Part shown: positions 17,660 to 26,003 of the stretch, piece after piece
Position numbering within the stretch: position 1 is the first letter of the stretch
How the letters are laid out: every line of letters begins with the position of its first letter
Assembly (NCBI GenBank): GCA_017886765.1
Contig: JAGHJI010000012.1
Coordinates: 1-43,623 of the forward strand
Origin: Eubacterium sp.
GTDB taxonomy: Bacteria; Bacillota; Clostridia; Oscillospirales; Acutalibacteraceae
Direction: 5' to 3'
DNA length: 43,623 nucleotides
Translations under genes and position numbers: made by a program
The notes under the pieces: generated by a model
What the model saw: the letters and a program-made list of their open reading frames with translations, nothing else
Database searches by the model: none
Told to the model about the DNA's origin: nothing

Positions 17660-19099
17660 TTATTGTTTCTCCTTTACGATTTCTCCCCTCATAACAAAAG
17701 TCAGAGGTTCAATGACTTTAATGTTTTGGAAGGTGCCGATAAGGCTTTCGTCACCCTCAAATTCTATAATCAGGTTACCGTCGTTTCTGGCGGCAACGTA
17801 ATTATCCGCAAGTTTACCCTTACCGTAAACATAGCATTTATATATTTTGCCCTTATGCAGCGCCATTTGCTCGGCGCTGATCCTCTCCTGCAGATCGGTA
17901 AGTTTCTTAAACCACTTTGATTTTTCACTTGCCGGAACGGGATCATCCATCTCCGCGGCAGGCGTACCTTTGCGCGGCGAGTAGATAAACGTGAACAACG
18001 AGGTGGCTTTTACCTCCTCCACCAGGGAGAGCGTCTCTTTGAATTCCTCATACGTTTCCCCCGGAAATCCTACGATAACATCGCTGGTAACGGAAAGCTC
18101 ATCGCCCATCAGCTTTCTCGCGTAATGGATAAGCTCCAGATACTGCTCGCGTGTATAACGCCTGTTCATCGCCCCAAGCACTCTGTTGCTGCCGCTTTGA
18201 AACGGCAGGTGCAGATGCTGGGCTACCTTGTCACAGGACGCCATGGTCTCAATAAGCTCTTTTGTACAGTCCTTCGGATGACTGGTCATAAAGCGGATCC
18301 TGAAATCTCCGTCCAGTGCATTCAGCTCACGCAGCAATTCGGCAAAGGAAACGCAGGGCGTTAAATCTTTTCCGTAGGAATTTACATTCTGCCCCAGAAG
18401 AGTGATCTCCTTGTACCCCTGGGAAACAAGCGTCTTAAATTCCTTAATGATTTCAGCCTTTTCCCTGCTGCGCTCCCTGCCGCGCACATAGGGCACGATA
18501 CAGTAGGAGCAGAAATTATTGCATCCGTACATAACCGGCAGCCATGCCTTGGCGTCACTGTCACGCTTTACGGGAATACCCTCGGCGATAATGCCGTCGG
18601 TATCAGGAATTTCAAAAACCCTTTTCTTACCAGTAAGGGTCTTGTACAGAAGCTCGGGCAGACGGTGTATAACGTGGGTGCCAAACACCAGGTCCACAAA
18701 GGGGTATGATTTTTTGATCTTGTCGGCAATATGCTGCTGCTGCATCATACAGCCGCAGAGTGCCAGCACTGCGTCGGGATGTTCCCTTTTGTAGTTTTTT
18801 AAAGCCCCCACATTGCCGAACACTCTGTCCTCGGCGTGTTCCCTGACAGCGCAGGTATTAAAAATAATCAGCTTTGCTTCAAAACGGTCATCCGTGAAAT
18901 CATAACCCATAAGCTCCAGCATGCCCTTGATTTTCTCGCTGTCCGCCACATTCTGCTGACAGCCGTAGGTGATCACGCACGCCTTGGGCTTTCCGTTATA
19001 CAAGGCGGAAATCGCGGAATGCACTCTGCTGACATACTGCTTCTGTTCTTCCAGTTCACCGGCGCTGACAACAGCCGTTTTTGCATTTTGCTTATTCAC
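17660..19099 (-). CDS. miaB: tRNA-2-methylthio-N6-dimethylallyladenosine synthase
   Basis: Radical-SAM methylthiotransferase that turns i6A37 into ms2i6A37 in tRNA. It has 479 residues from GTG 19099. GGAGG lies 5-7 bases upstream, and an earlier in-frame GTG overlaps that ribosome site. The N-terminal MTTase cysteines are Cys47, Cys83 and Cys117. The radical-SAM triad 'CNNFCSYC' gives Cys193, Cys197 and Cys200. A C-terminal TRAM domain ends the protein. It is the first gene of the long minus-strand run, with a promoter at 19137-19165, and works after MiaA (10920-11864). Confidence 0.97.
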   Translation of the reverse strand: MNKQNAKTAVVSAGELEEQKQYVSRVHSAISALYNGKPKACVITYGCQQNVADSEKIKGMLELMGYDFTDDRFEAKLIIFNTCAVREHAEDRVFGNVGALKNYKREHPDAVLALCGCMMQQQHIADKIKKSYPFVDLVFGTHVIHRLPELLYKTLTGKKRVFEIPDTDGIIAEGIPVKRDSDAKAWLPVMYGCNNFCSYCIVPYVRGRERSREKAEIIKEFKTLVSQGYKEITLLGQNVNSYGKDLTPCVSFAELLRELNALDGDFRIRFMTSHPKDCTKELIETMASCDKVAQHLHLPFQSGSNRVLGAMNRRYTREQYLELIHYARKLMGDELSVTSDVIVGFPGETYEEFKETLSLVEEVKATSLFTFIYSPRKGTPAAEMDDPVPASEKSKWFKKLTDLQERISAEQMALHKGKIYKCYVYGKGKLADNYVAARNDGNLIIEFEGDESLIGTFQNIKVIEPLTFVMRGEIVKEKQ

Positions 19100-19136
19100 G
19101 TATTCCACCTCCGTTCCCGCTTGTTATACAGAAAAT

Positions 19137-19165
19137 ATTATATCAAAACAAAAATCTATAATCAA
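19137..19165 (-). promoter_or_regulatory. Sigma-A-like promoter for the miaB-mutS-mutL run
   Basis: -35 TTGATT (19160-19165), a 17-base spacer and -10 TATAAT (19137-19142) on the minus strand, about 38 bases before the miaB start. No other clear promoter was seen in the following genes, though I did not check every gap exhaustively. Confidence 0.65.
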
Positions 19166-19230
19166 TATATAAATATAAATAAAATAATAATTTTAATATA
19201 CAGAATAATGAACATAATACACAAGAGAGA

Positions 19231-19259
19231 TTGATTTTTTATATTACAGATGTTAGAAT
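19231..19259 (+). promoter_or_regulatory. Sigma-A-like promoter for malQ
   Basis: -35 TTGATT (19231-19236), 17-base spacer, -10 TAGAAT (19254-19259). It points to the ATG at 19303 and is divergent from the miaB promoter. The two share an AT-rich segment of about 65 bases. Confidence 0.6.
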
Positions 19260-19302
19260 GAATCATTACAAAAAATATGAACCGGAAATATCAGGTGATT
19301 TT

Positions 19303-20820
19303 ATGCTGAAAAAAAGAGGCGCCGGCGTTCTGCTGCATATCAGCTCCATGCCGTCGCAATACGGAGTGGGTGTTTTTGATAAAAACGCCATGGAATTCAT
19401 CGACATCATCGCGGATATGGGCTTCACATACTGGCAGGTGCTGCCCTTTAATCCCCTTGACCACGCCAATTCCCCCTACTGCTCCCCGTCCGCCTTTGCC
19501 GGCAACTATCTTTTCATAAATCCTGAGGGACTGCGTGAAATGGGACTTGTCAGCGAAAGCGATGTAAAAGAAAATATATACCCCGGATCTCCGTATACGG
19601 CGGATTATGCATTTGCCGCTGAAAAGAGACTTGCTTTGCTGAAAAAAGCATTTTTGAAAATAGACGAAAAGCTTGCAAAGGAAATAAAGGAATTTGAGAT
19701 AAACAATCCCTGGCTTACCGATTACAGCGTGTTTATGGCGGTAAAAGAACAGGAGGATATGAAACCGTGGTGGGAGTGGAGTGAAAGTCACTCGCGCTAC
19801 TATGAATGCGTAAAGGATATATATTCCTATGAAAAATCGGCAGCGTTCTGGAAATTTGTTCAGTATATTTTCCACAAGCAGTGGTACGCCCTTAAGGAAT
19901 ACGCCAACAAAAAAGGTATTGCCGTAATCGGGGATATGCCCATATATGTGGCGATGGACAGCGTGGACGTATGGTCAAATCTGCCGATGTTTCTGATAGA
20001 TGAAAAGACTCTTAAGCCTGAAAAAGTAGCGGGTGTTCCGCCCGATTATTTCAGCAAGGACGGTCAGCTCTGGGGCAACCCGATCTATGACTGGAAAGCT
20101 ATGGAAAAGGACGGCTACGCCTGGTGGATCTCACGTCTTGAAAACGCTTTGAAGATTTACGACACCGTGAGAATCGACCATTTCAGAGCCTTTGCGTCCT
20201 ACTGGGAGGTTCCCGCGGATTCCGCCACTGCCAAGGTGGGTGAATGGGTTGACGGACCAAAAATGAAGCTATTTGACAAGGTGTTTGAAAAATTCCCTGA
20301 CGCCCCTATTATAGCCGAAGATCTGGGCGTTTTCGGCGAGGACGTGGTCAAACTTTTGGCAGATACTGGATTCCCAGGAATGAAGGTGGTACAGTTCGGC
20401 TTTGATCCGAATTCCGATTCCTCCCATATGCCCCATAACGCTGCGCAGAACAGCGTAAATTATGTGGGAACACACGACAACAACACCTTGCTGGGCTGGC
20501 TGTGGGAGGCCGGCGAGGAGGAGCGCCGTTTCGCCCTGGATTACGCCGGATTCAAGGGAGACAACTGGGGTGAGGGCGGATATTGCAGCCCCTCCTGCAG
20601 AAGTATCATTGAGACAGTATGGAGAAGCTCCTCAAATGTGGCTGTAATCGCGCTTCAGGATATGTGCGGCTTCGGCTCCGACGCCAGAATGAATATTCCC
20701 GGCGTGCCCGAAAAGAACTGGCGTTTCCGCACAACGATGGATACGATTAAAAATATAGATAGGGACTATTTCCGGAAAATCAATTCCCTTTACCGCAGGA
20801 TGTATCCGGTATTTGATTAA
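19303..20820 (+). CDS. malQ: 4-alpha-glucanotransferase
   Basis: GH77 enzyme that transfers maltosyl and longer alpha-1,4-glucan units between chains in maltodextrin or glycogen metabolism. It has 505 residues. The likely catalytic residues are Asp292 in 'RIDHFRAF', Glu339 in 'IAEDLGV' and Asp392 in 'GTHDNNT'. The N terminus 'RGAGVLLHISSMPSQYGVG' is the usual family start. I chose ATG 19303 because AGGTGA lies 5 bases upstream. The in-frame extension to 19231 would run through the promoter. It is monocistronic, closed by the terminator at 20886-20910. Confidence 0.96.
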   Translation: MLKKRGAGVLLHISSMPSQYGVGVFDKNAMEFIDIIADMGFTYWQVLPFNPLDHANSPYCSPSAFAGNYLFINPEGLREMGLVSESDVKENIYPGSPYTADYAFAAEKRLALLKKAFLKIDEKLAKEIKEFEINNPWLTDYSVFMAVKEQEDMKPWWEWSESHSRYYECVKDIYSYEKSAAFWKFVQYIFHKQWYALKEYANKKGIAVIGDMPIYVAMDSVDVWSNLPMFLIDEKTLKPEKVAGVPPDYFSKDGQLWGNPIYDWKAMEKDGYAWWISRLENALKIYDTVRIDHFRAFASYWEVPADSATAKVGEWVDGPKMKLFDKVFEKFPDAPIIAEDLGVFGEDVVKLLADTGFPGMKVVQFGFDPNSDSSHMPHNAAQNSVNYVGTHDNNTLLGWLWEAGEEERRFALDYAGFKGDNWGEGGYCSPSCRSIIETVWRSSSNVAVIALQDMCGFGSDARMNIPGVPEKNWRFRTTMDTIKNIDRDYFRKINSLYRRMYPVFD

Positions 20821-20885
20821 ATATATTGAATATATCATTTTGCGCTCATATGCACAGCGGTGCATGGGCGTTATAATAACAAAAC

Positions 20886-20910
20886 AGGGACAGGAAAAAA
20901 ACCTGTCCCT
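20886..20910. terminator. Bidirectional terminator between malQ and the lipoprotein gene
   Basis: AGGGACAGG (20886-20894) pairs with CCTGTCCCT (20902-20910) around an A7 loop. The gene ends converge on it. A small ATGCAC/GTGCAT hairpin at 20850-20865 precedes it on the malQ side. Confidence 0.75.
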
Positions 20911-20928
20911 ATATTATATAACCGCCTT

Positions 20929-21345
20929 TTATGCATATCCCCACGTCAGCAATTCCCATTGTCCGCCGTCTGTTCCGGCAAGATACCACTGCCAGCCGTC
21001 ATACCTGTCATTCGGGTTAAAACCGCCCGATTCCGCGGAACCTGCGGTCATAAAAGAAGACTCAAATACAACACATTGCGTATATTGCTTATCCGATAAA
21101 GAATTGCAGTACGCAAGCTGGTCCGTTGACACATCATCACCGCAATAAGAAATACTGTACACTGTTTTTACGCTGTCCCATGTCTTTATTTCATTAAGGA
21201 TCGTGTCTGCGGCGGCTTTTAATTCTTCCTGAGTATATATATCCGATTTTCCCAAATCGATATGGACATCGGAAACTCTGTCGGAACATCCGCTGACAAA
21301 TAAGAGAATAAATAAACACAAAACCCATATTCTTAAATTTCTCAT
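20929..21345 (-). CDS. Small secreted lipoprotein, function unknown
   Basis: A 138-residue protein whose first 20 residues form a lipoprotein signal peptide: 'MRNLRIW', a hydrophobic core, then lipobox 'VSGC' with Cys20 as the lipid site. The mature part has 'YTQEELKAAADTIL', 'YSISYCGDD' and a C-terminal Trp/Gly-rich end ('YDGWQWYLAGTDGGQWELL'). I recall similar small lipoproteins in Clostridia but know no function. I chose ATG 21345, with GGAGGG upstream. The 37 codons before it are not credible as a signal sequence. LspA (3759-4241) would process it. Confidence 0.8.
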   Translation of the reverse strand: MRNLRIWVLCLFILLFVSGCSDRVSDVHIDLGKSDIYTQEELKAAADTILNEIKTWDSVKTVYSISYCGDDVSTDQLAYCNSLSDKQYTQCVVFESSFMTAGSAESGGFNPNDRYDGWQWYLAGTDGGQWELLTWGYA

Positions 21346-21362
21346 TTTTATCCCTCCGATAT

Positions 21363-21382
21363 TAGTATAGCGTATTATACTA
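21363..21382 (-). promoter_or_regulatory. Inverted repeat over the lipoprotein promoter region
   Basis: TAGTATA (21363-21369) and TATACTA (21376-21382) form a perfect 7-bp inverted repeat with a 6-base spacer. It overlaps the only -10-like TATAAT upstream of the lipoprotein gene. No good -35 is seen. It could be an operator for a dimeric repressor or activator. Confidence 0.35.
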
Positions 21383-21441
21383 TGGAAATAAAGGAACGGA
21401 CTGTGGAATCTATCCACGAAAGGTTGAAATAAAACAGATTT

Positions 21442-21471
21442 AACCCCGGCAGGCAAATGCCTGCCGGGGTT
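21442..21471. terminator. Strong terminator after the Cys-rich gene
   Basis: AACCCCGGCAGGCA (21442-21455) pairs perfectly with TGCCTGCCGGGGTT (21458-21471). This is a GC-rich stem with AT- and T-rich sequence on both sides. It ends the minus-strand gene at 21486-22310 and separates it from the lipoprotein promoter. Confidence 0.8.
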
Positions 21472-21485
21472 TGTTTGGTTTGCCG

Positions 21486-22310
21486 TTAATTGCTGTCATC
21501 TGACGAATCGCAGGGATTGGAGCAAGAACAGCCGTTATTTTCCCTGTCCTGCGGGAAGAATTCATCCACAGGGAAATCAATGGACTGGAAAGTTTCACAG
21601 GGATTGGACGTGTTGCAGTTACATTCTCTGTCCGGTACGCAGTAATCGTAGGCAGGGATGAGAAGCTGCGCGTCTCTCTCAAGCTGAACGATGGAGAAAA
21701 GTCCGAGCGTAACCAGTATCGCTTTTGACGCGCCGCAAGACGGCATCGTGTCCTCCACAGAATGAAGAATGGACTGCGGGAAAGAGGAGCAGACCGGAAC
21801 ACAGCAGTCGCAGCCGTCACAGATATCCGTAGCCAAAATAACCGGATCAACCGCCTGTACCTTAGCCACCGGATTGGTATACTGCGGAGCAACAGGACAG
21901 TCAAGTGCTTCGCTGCTGGGATTGGAAACAAATACCTTTACGTCGCCGTCTCCGCCGTAAAGTATACATTTCTTGTTAAACTGGGCAAATCCCACCGCAA
22001 CCTGAGGCGTTGTGCAGGGCGCTGCATAGGTGTCAAAGCACAGCTTGAAATAAAAGGTGATATCCACACTGTAAAAGCCCCGGTTAAACGGTACTTCTTC
22101 AACATCAATGCTGACTTCTTCAATCGTGCAGTCCCGCGTTTTAACGGTTACCGCCTCGTCAATAAGGCGCTGGCTGCGTGAAAAAAATGTAACCCTTAAA
22201 TCTTCTAAGCAGTCTTTGCTTACGCAGCTGTCAAAAATGCGCTTGGTATCAATGCATACTGCTTCATTTATTCGTCTTTCTCCTGTGTCGAGGATTGGAT
22301 TATCAGGCAT
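21486..22310 (-). CDS. Conserved cysteine-rich protein, function unknown
   Basis: A 274-residue protein with 21 cysteines and no signal peptide or transmembrane helix. It opens with 'CIDTKRIFDSC' and 'KDCLEDLRV'. A central beta-rich part holds 'EEVPFNRGFYSVDITFYF' and 'KKCILYGGDGDVKVF'. Then come clusters 'DICDGCDCCVPVC' and, at the end, 'ECNCNTSNPC' and 'CSCSNPC'. I remember proteins with the 'DSC...KDCLEDLRV' opening in many Clostridia, always unnamed. A spore-coat or other disulfide/metal-rich structural role is a guess. ATG 22310 has AAGGAG upstream, inside one arm of a long inverted repeat (22315-22408). Confidence 0.75.
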   Translation of the reverse strand: MPDNPILDTGERRINEAVCIDTKRIFDSCVSKDCLEDLRVTFFSRSQRLIDEAVTVKTRDCTIEEVSIDVEEVPFNRGFYSVDITFYFKLCFDTYAAPCTTPQVAVGFAQFNKKCILYGGDGDVKVFVSNPSSEALDCPVAPQYTNPVAKVQAVDPVILATDICDGCDCCVPVCSSFPQSILHSVEDTMPSCGASKAILVTLGLFSIVQLERDAQLLIPAYDYCVPDRECNCNTSNPCETFQSIDFPVDEFFPQDRENNGCSCSNPCDSSDDSN

Positions 22311-22314
22311 AATA

Positions 22315-22408
22315 AAACTCCTTCATATAATATTGAAATGGAATGCGGCTGACAAGTATACAAGTCCGCCGATTACCATAACTTCAGTATCATACTATGA
22401 AGGAGTTT
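22315..22408 (-). promoter_or_regulatory. 13-bp inverted repeat masking the ribosome site of the Cys-rich gene
   Basis: The mRNA-sense segment from 22408 to 22396 (AAACTCCTTCATA) is perfectly complementary to 22327-22315 (TATGAAGGAGTTT). The second arm contains the AAGGAG ribosome site. Between the arms a smaller hairpin can form (GGCGGAC with GTCAGCC, one mismatch). Folded, the RNA would hide the start signal. A sigma-A-like promoter (22327-22355) overlaps the second arm. Transcripts from that promoter would lack the first arm, so the structure matters only for longer transcripts such as read-through from the glycosidase gene. Confidence 0.5.
22327..22355 (-). promoter_or_regulatory. Possible promoter for the Cys-rich gene
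   Basis: -35 TTGTCA (22350-22355), 17-base spacer, -10 TATTAT (22327-22332). Its start point would fall at or inside the ribosome site, giving a very short leader of about 12-15 bases. Confidence 0.45.
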
Positions 22409-22426
22409 GGTAAATGTTCTTACATT

Positions 22427-25006
22427 TTAAACTGAAATTTCACTGACCGTAATCTGTGAAATATGAGGCGCATAGGTGTCCTGATTATCAAATTTCCTGC
22501 TGCCGCTGTTTGTCAGCGTTATGGTGTTGTCACCTTGGCTTAGATGAATATAACAGGTCACCGTCTTATATGTATCCCAGCTGTACGTATTTCTACAGTA
22601 AACATCCTGGGATTCACCTGACGCAGTAACGGTAACATAGCGTTCGATCAGGTCAACATTATAATCATGCTTTCCGCCTTCATCATTATTTGCGTAAAGG
22701 ATCGTCAGCGCATAAGTGCCGTCTTTTTCAGCGTTTACACTGAAAGCGGCTTCGCCGGAATTACAGGAGATACCGTCAATATACCTGACATCCGCCGTTT
22801 CATTTTCCGCCAGCACCGCCCCGTCTGAAAGCTTGGCATTTTCTGCTGAAAGAACGATACTTTCAGCGGCATTATCAGATTTTATAACCTTAAAATTATC
22901 AAGCGGCGTATTCGTTTTGACATCTATATAATTCAGACCGCGCATAAGATAGACCCATCCGCTGTTATCCACATTCACTGCGTTGTCGTTTACAAGCACT
23001 CCGGAGCTTATCCCGGTGCTTACTTCATAATAGCCGTCGGAACCGGCTACCGCAAGATAGGACTGCGTTTCCCCGTCCGTTCGGTCTGCGTCTTTGAGAA
23101 CAGTCACCTGATTTGTTTTGGGGGAATTTGAAACCACCAGGGAATCCAGCACGATAGTCCCTTCCTTATGTGCAAAGCTGATTGTATGCTCACCGGCTTC
23201 AAGCGCATAGGAAAGCGTCATACAGTCGGTGTATTCACTTTTTATGGTATTGGGGAATGAGATCTCCGACTCCTGCGCGTCTACAGTCATAATGGAGATC
23301 GAATCGGTGCGGTCATCCGGGTCCTGCCTGCCCTCTTCATCATATTCACCGTCATTTGAATTGCCGTAAATAATATCCAGCGTGTAGGTACCATCCTCCG
23401 GCACCTCAAAGGTAAGCCTTACTCCGTCGCCGTCCTTTTCCATACCGCCTACCATTCCGTCCTTTTCACCGGTGGTGGCATAGGCGCTGTCATATGTATA
23501 GGCTTCTCCCGTAAGCTCGCCGCTTTCAAACTCATACCTTTCGATATAATCATCGTTGGTATAATCTTCTCCTGCAGTTTCAACGGGCGTAACCGTAATG
23601 TGATAAGCGTTTGCCTCGTCCATATCGTTCATATCGATTGTAAGCTCTGACGAATCAATATTACGATACGTTTCGGAAATAACTACCGGAGAATTTACGA
23701 TGCCCGAAATTCCCCTGTAAATTACCTCCTCAACGGTAATCTTCACTGTTTTACCGTTAAAAGCGGTCTTGTCAATGTGATCAAGATTGATAACCGCCGA
23801 ACCGTCACGCCCGCCGCAGATTATATCAATTTCATCCTCATTGTCGGTCATTGTTACCAGACCCATAAAACCCTGGGAGGAAAAATCCGCCTCCCCCTTT
23901 ACCGCCTTGCCGAAATTGGACTTGAACAGATCCTGATACTTTATGTCAACGGTCTGTCCCTCCATATCCGTATACCAGCGGTACAGCCACCAATTCGCGT
24001 TGGGTGAATTATCGTCCCCCGCAACGTCGCAGAGATTGTTGGCAAGTCTCCAATATGCGTTATCCGCATAAACCTTGCTGGTTTCAATCTGGGTAATGTA
24101 CTGCAGCATTTTGCCCGGCATGCCGTTATCCTGCATCCTGCCGTATTCGGAAACGATGATCGGCAGTTCGTCTATTCCCAGTTTTTCCTCAAGCGCGCGG
24201 TAATCCTCAACATGGCTCTGCCAGTGATAAACGGAGCTGTCATTCAGCTCGTGATAGATCATAACCTCCGGCACACAGTCGTTTTGCACACAGTAGGTCA
24301 TAAAATGCTCGATCTCCGCGCTGTCATAATCGCAGAATCCCGGACCGCCTATCAGCGCGTCGGCATTCATGGATTTCACTAAATCATATGTGATTTTCCA
24401 TGCCTCAAAAAAGTTTTGCTCGCCTGTTTCGTTATACTCTCCGTAAACACCGTAGGCGCTGTCATTGCTCTCCTTGGTCTCACCAAACCATACACCGTTA
24501 TCACACTCGTTATATATGCAGTATACGATTTTTTCACTGTAGGAGGTATCTGACAAATATTTGACCGCCTGCCGTACCTTGGGCAGATAATCGCTGTCGA
24601 GAAATTCTTTCCAATCATACGCGCCTTCGCTGCGCTGTTTTTCGATACTGTCCTGCTCGTAGTACCAAGTGGAATAAGCGTCCTGAAGATAAACCACATT
24701 ATAATCGGTATTGTCCAGCTGGGTATACACGTGGTCAATATCGCCTATGGGATGCTGCAATCCGCCGGCGACCTTTTGAGACACGGTTGAAATGTCCACG
24801 CTTTCGGTCATGTTTTTTGATGGTACGCCCTCCTCGGCAATACCGTAGAGATATCCCGACGCGCCCGTGGTGACATCGCCTGTTTTTACGCTCATATCAG
24901 CGGTAAGGCTTGGAGTATAAAAAATCATAAAACCTACCGCGGCAATGCCTATTATAAACACCAGACAAAGGACGGCGGCAATCCATACCTTCAGAACTTT
25001 TTTCAT
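22427..25006 (-). CDS. Membrane-anchored clan-A glycoside hydrolase with carbohydrate-binding modules
   Basis: An 859-residue extracytoplasmic protein. Residues about 8-30 are a signal-anchor helix without an obvious cleavage site. Residues about 50-400 look like a (beta/alpha)8 clan GH-A catalytic domain. The 'YNE' motif gives Glu167 as probable acid/base, and 'IVSEYG' gives Glu287 as probable nucleophile, 120 residues apart as expected. GH39-like enzymes are the nearest I can name. Two CBM6/CBM35-like beta modules follow (about 490-635 and 725-859; 'YEFESGELTGEA', 'DGTYTLDIIYGN', 'DGTYALTILYAN'). It starts 4 bases after the lipid kinase gene. The substrate is unknown. Confidence 0.7.
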   Translation of the reverse strand: MKKVLKVWIAAVLCLVFIIGIAAVGFMIFYTPSLTADMSVKTGDVTTGASGYLYGIAEEGVPSKNMTESVDISTVSQKVAGGLQHPIGDIDHVYTQLDNTDYNVVYLQDAYSTWYYEQDSIEKQRSEGAYDWKEFLDSDYLPKVRQAVKYLSDTSYSEKIVYCIYNECDNGVWFGETKESNDSAYGVYGEYNETGEQNFFEAWKITYDLVKSMNADALIGGPGFCDYDSAEIEHFMTYCVQNDCVPEVMIYHELNDSSVYHWQSHVEDYRALEEKLGIDELPIIVSEYGRMQDNGMPGKMLQYITQIETSKVYADNAYWRLANNLCDVAGDDNSPNANWWLYRWYTDMEGQTVDIKYQDLFKSNFGKAVKGEADFSSQGFMGLVTMTDNEDEIDIICGGRDGSAVINLDHIDKTAFNGKTVKITVEEVIYRGISGIVNSPVVISETYRNIDSSELTIDMNDMDEANAYHITVTPVETAGEDYTNDDYIERYEFESGELTGEAYTYDSAYATTGEKDGMVGGMEKDGDGVRLTFEVPEDGTYTLDIIYGNSNDGEYDEEGRQDPDDRTDSISIMTVDAQESEISFPNTIKSEYTDCMTLSYALEAGEHTISFAHKEGTIVLDSLVVSNSPKTNQVTVLKDADRTDGETQSYLAVAGSDGYYEVSTGISSGVLVNDNAVNVDNSGWVYLMRGLNYIDVKTNTPLDNFKVIKSDNAAESIVLSAENAKLSDGAVLAENETADVRYIDGISCNSGEAAFSVNAEKDGTYALTILYANNDEGGKHDYNVDLIERYVTVTASGESQDVYCRNTYSWDTYKTVTCYIHLSQGDNTITLTNSGSRKFDNQDTYAPHISQITVSEISV

Positions 25007-25010
25007 ATTC

Positions 25011-25961
25011 TTATCCTTTTACATAACAAAGTTTGAGCGCCTTATGCTCAACTTTAAACTTCACGTCATTATAATCAAAGTTCTCCCCGTCACAGTTGCC
25101 CAGCAGCGCTGATCCGTTACAGGACCAAATGCGACCGCCCGTTATGTAACCGGTATCAATTTTATCAATGTCTTCAACTTTACCGGCGCTGTATTTTGGG
25201 ATAAGCGGAACCGCCTCCAGCGCCGTAATGGGATGACACAGCGCAAAATCCAGCAGTCCGTCGTCCAGTTTTGAGTCTGGTGCGGGACAGAAGCCTCCGC
25301 CGTAATAGCTGGCGTTACATATGGCAAACAGCGTGTAATCGAGAGGTTCTTGATGAAGCTTATACGGGTTTCCGTCTTTATCCACGCAGTCCAGATCAAC
25401 ATTTATTTTATATTTTAACGAACTGCAAAGGACGGGAAAAACGGCGAGATTATAAGCCTGAGAACCAAGGGCAGGTATCTTTGCGGCAATCTTTCTGCCC
25501 AGTGTTTCCACCTTGGTATCCACTCCGTAACTCATAACATTGATACACTTTTCTCCGTTATAGTCAATAAGGTCAATGGGCTTGACTTCATATCTGATTT
25601 TGCCGTTATAAAAACCAAAGGCTTTAATTACATTTTCCACATTGATCTTTTTTGTACCGTAGATTTTTTTCGCAAAATCATTTCCGGTACCCAACGGCAG
25701 AATCAGCATGGGCGTATCCGTATGCGCGATGCCGTTTGCTATTTCATGTACTGTTCCGTCACCGCCGCAGGAAACGATAACACAGTCCCTGCCGTATTTC
25801 TCGGAATACTGCTTGGCAATATTTTTCGCGTCTCCCGTACCTTTTGTCGGCTCAATAATCATTTCGTCATCCAGCAGACGGAATGTGGATTTGATCCGTG
25901 AAAAAATCTTCTGCTTATTGTCATTTCCGGCAATAGGATTAATTACAAATATGTATCTCAA
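25011..25961 (-). CDS. Diacylglycerol-kinase-family lipid kinase
   Basis: DAGK/sphingosine-kinase-like soluble lipid kinase (YegS/DgkB family), probably returning diacylglycerol to phosphatidic acid. It has 316 residues. The nucleotide-binding signature 'GGDGT' is at residues 66-70 and 'LPLGTGNDFA' at 88-97. The N terminus 'FVINPIAGN' is typical. The start is TTG at 25961, with GAGGGG 8 bases upstream. It lies 42 bases after the galactokinase gene and 4 bases before the glycosidase gene, so the three are probably co-expressed. Membrane glycolipid or lipoteichoic acid turnover is a possible link, by inference. Confidence 0.9.
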   Translation of the reverse strand: MRYIFVINPIAGNDNKQKIFSRIKSTFRLLDDEMIIEPTKGTGDAKNIAKQYSEKYGRDCVIVSCGGDGTVHEIANGIAHTDTPMLILPLGTGNDFAKKIYGTKKINVENVIKAFGFYNGKIRYEVKPIDLIDYNGEKCINVMSYGVDTKVETLGRKIAAKIPALGSQAYNLAVFPVLCSSLKYKINVDLDCVDKDGNPYKLHQEPLDYTLFAICNASYYGGGFCPAPDSKLDDGLLDFALCHPITALEAVPLIPKYSAGKVEDIDKIDTGYITGGRIWSCNGSALLGNCDGENFDYNDVKFKVEHKALKLCYVKG

Positions 25962-26003
25962 TTTAACTACCCCTCTTTTAACGCTGTTTAAACGCCTTAA
26001 ACA

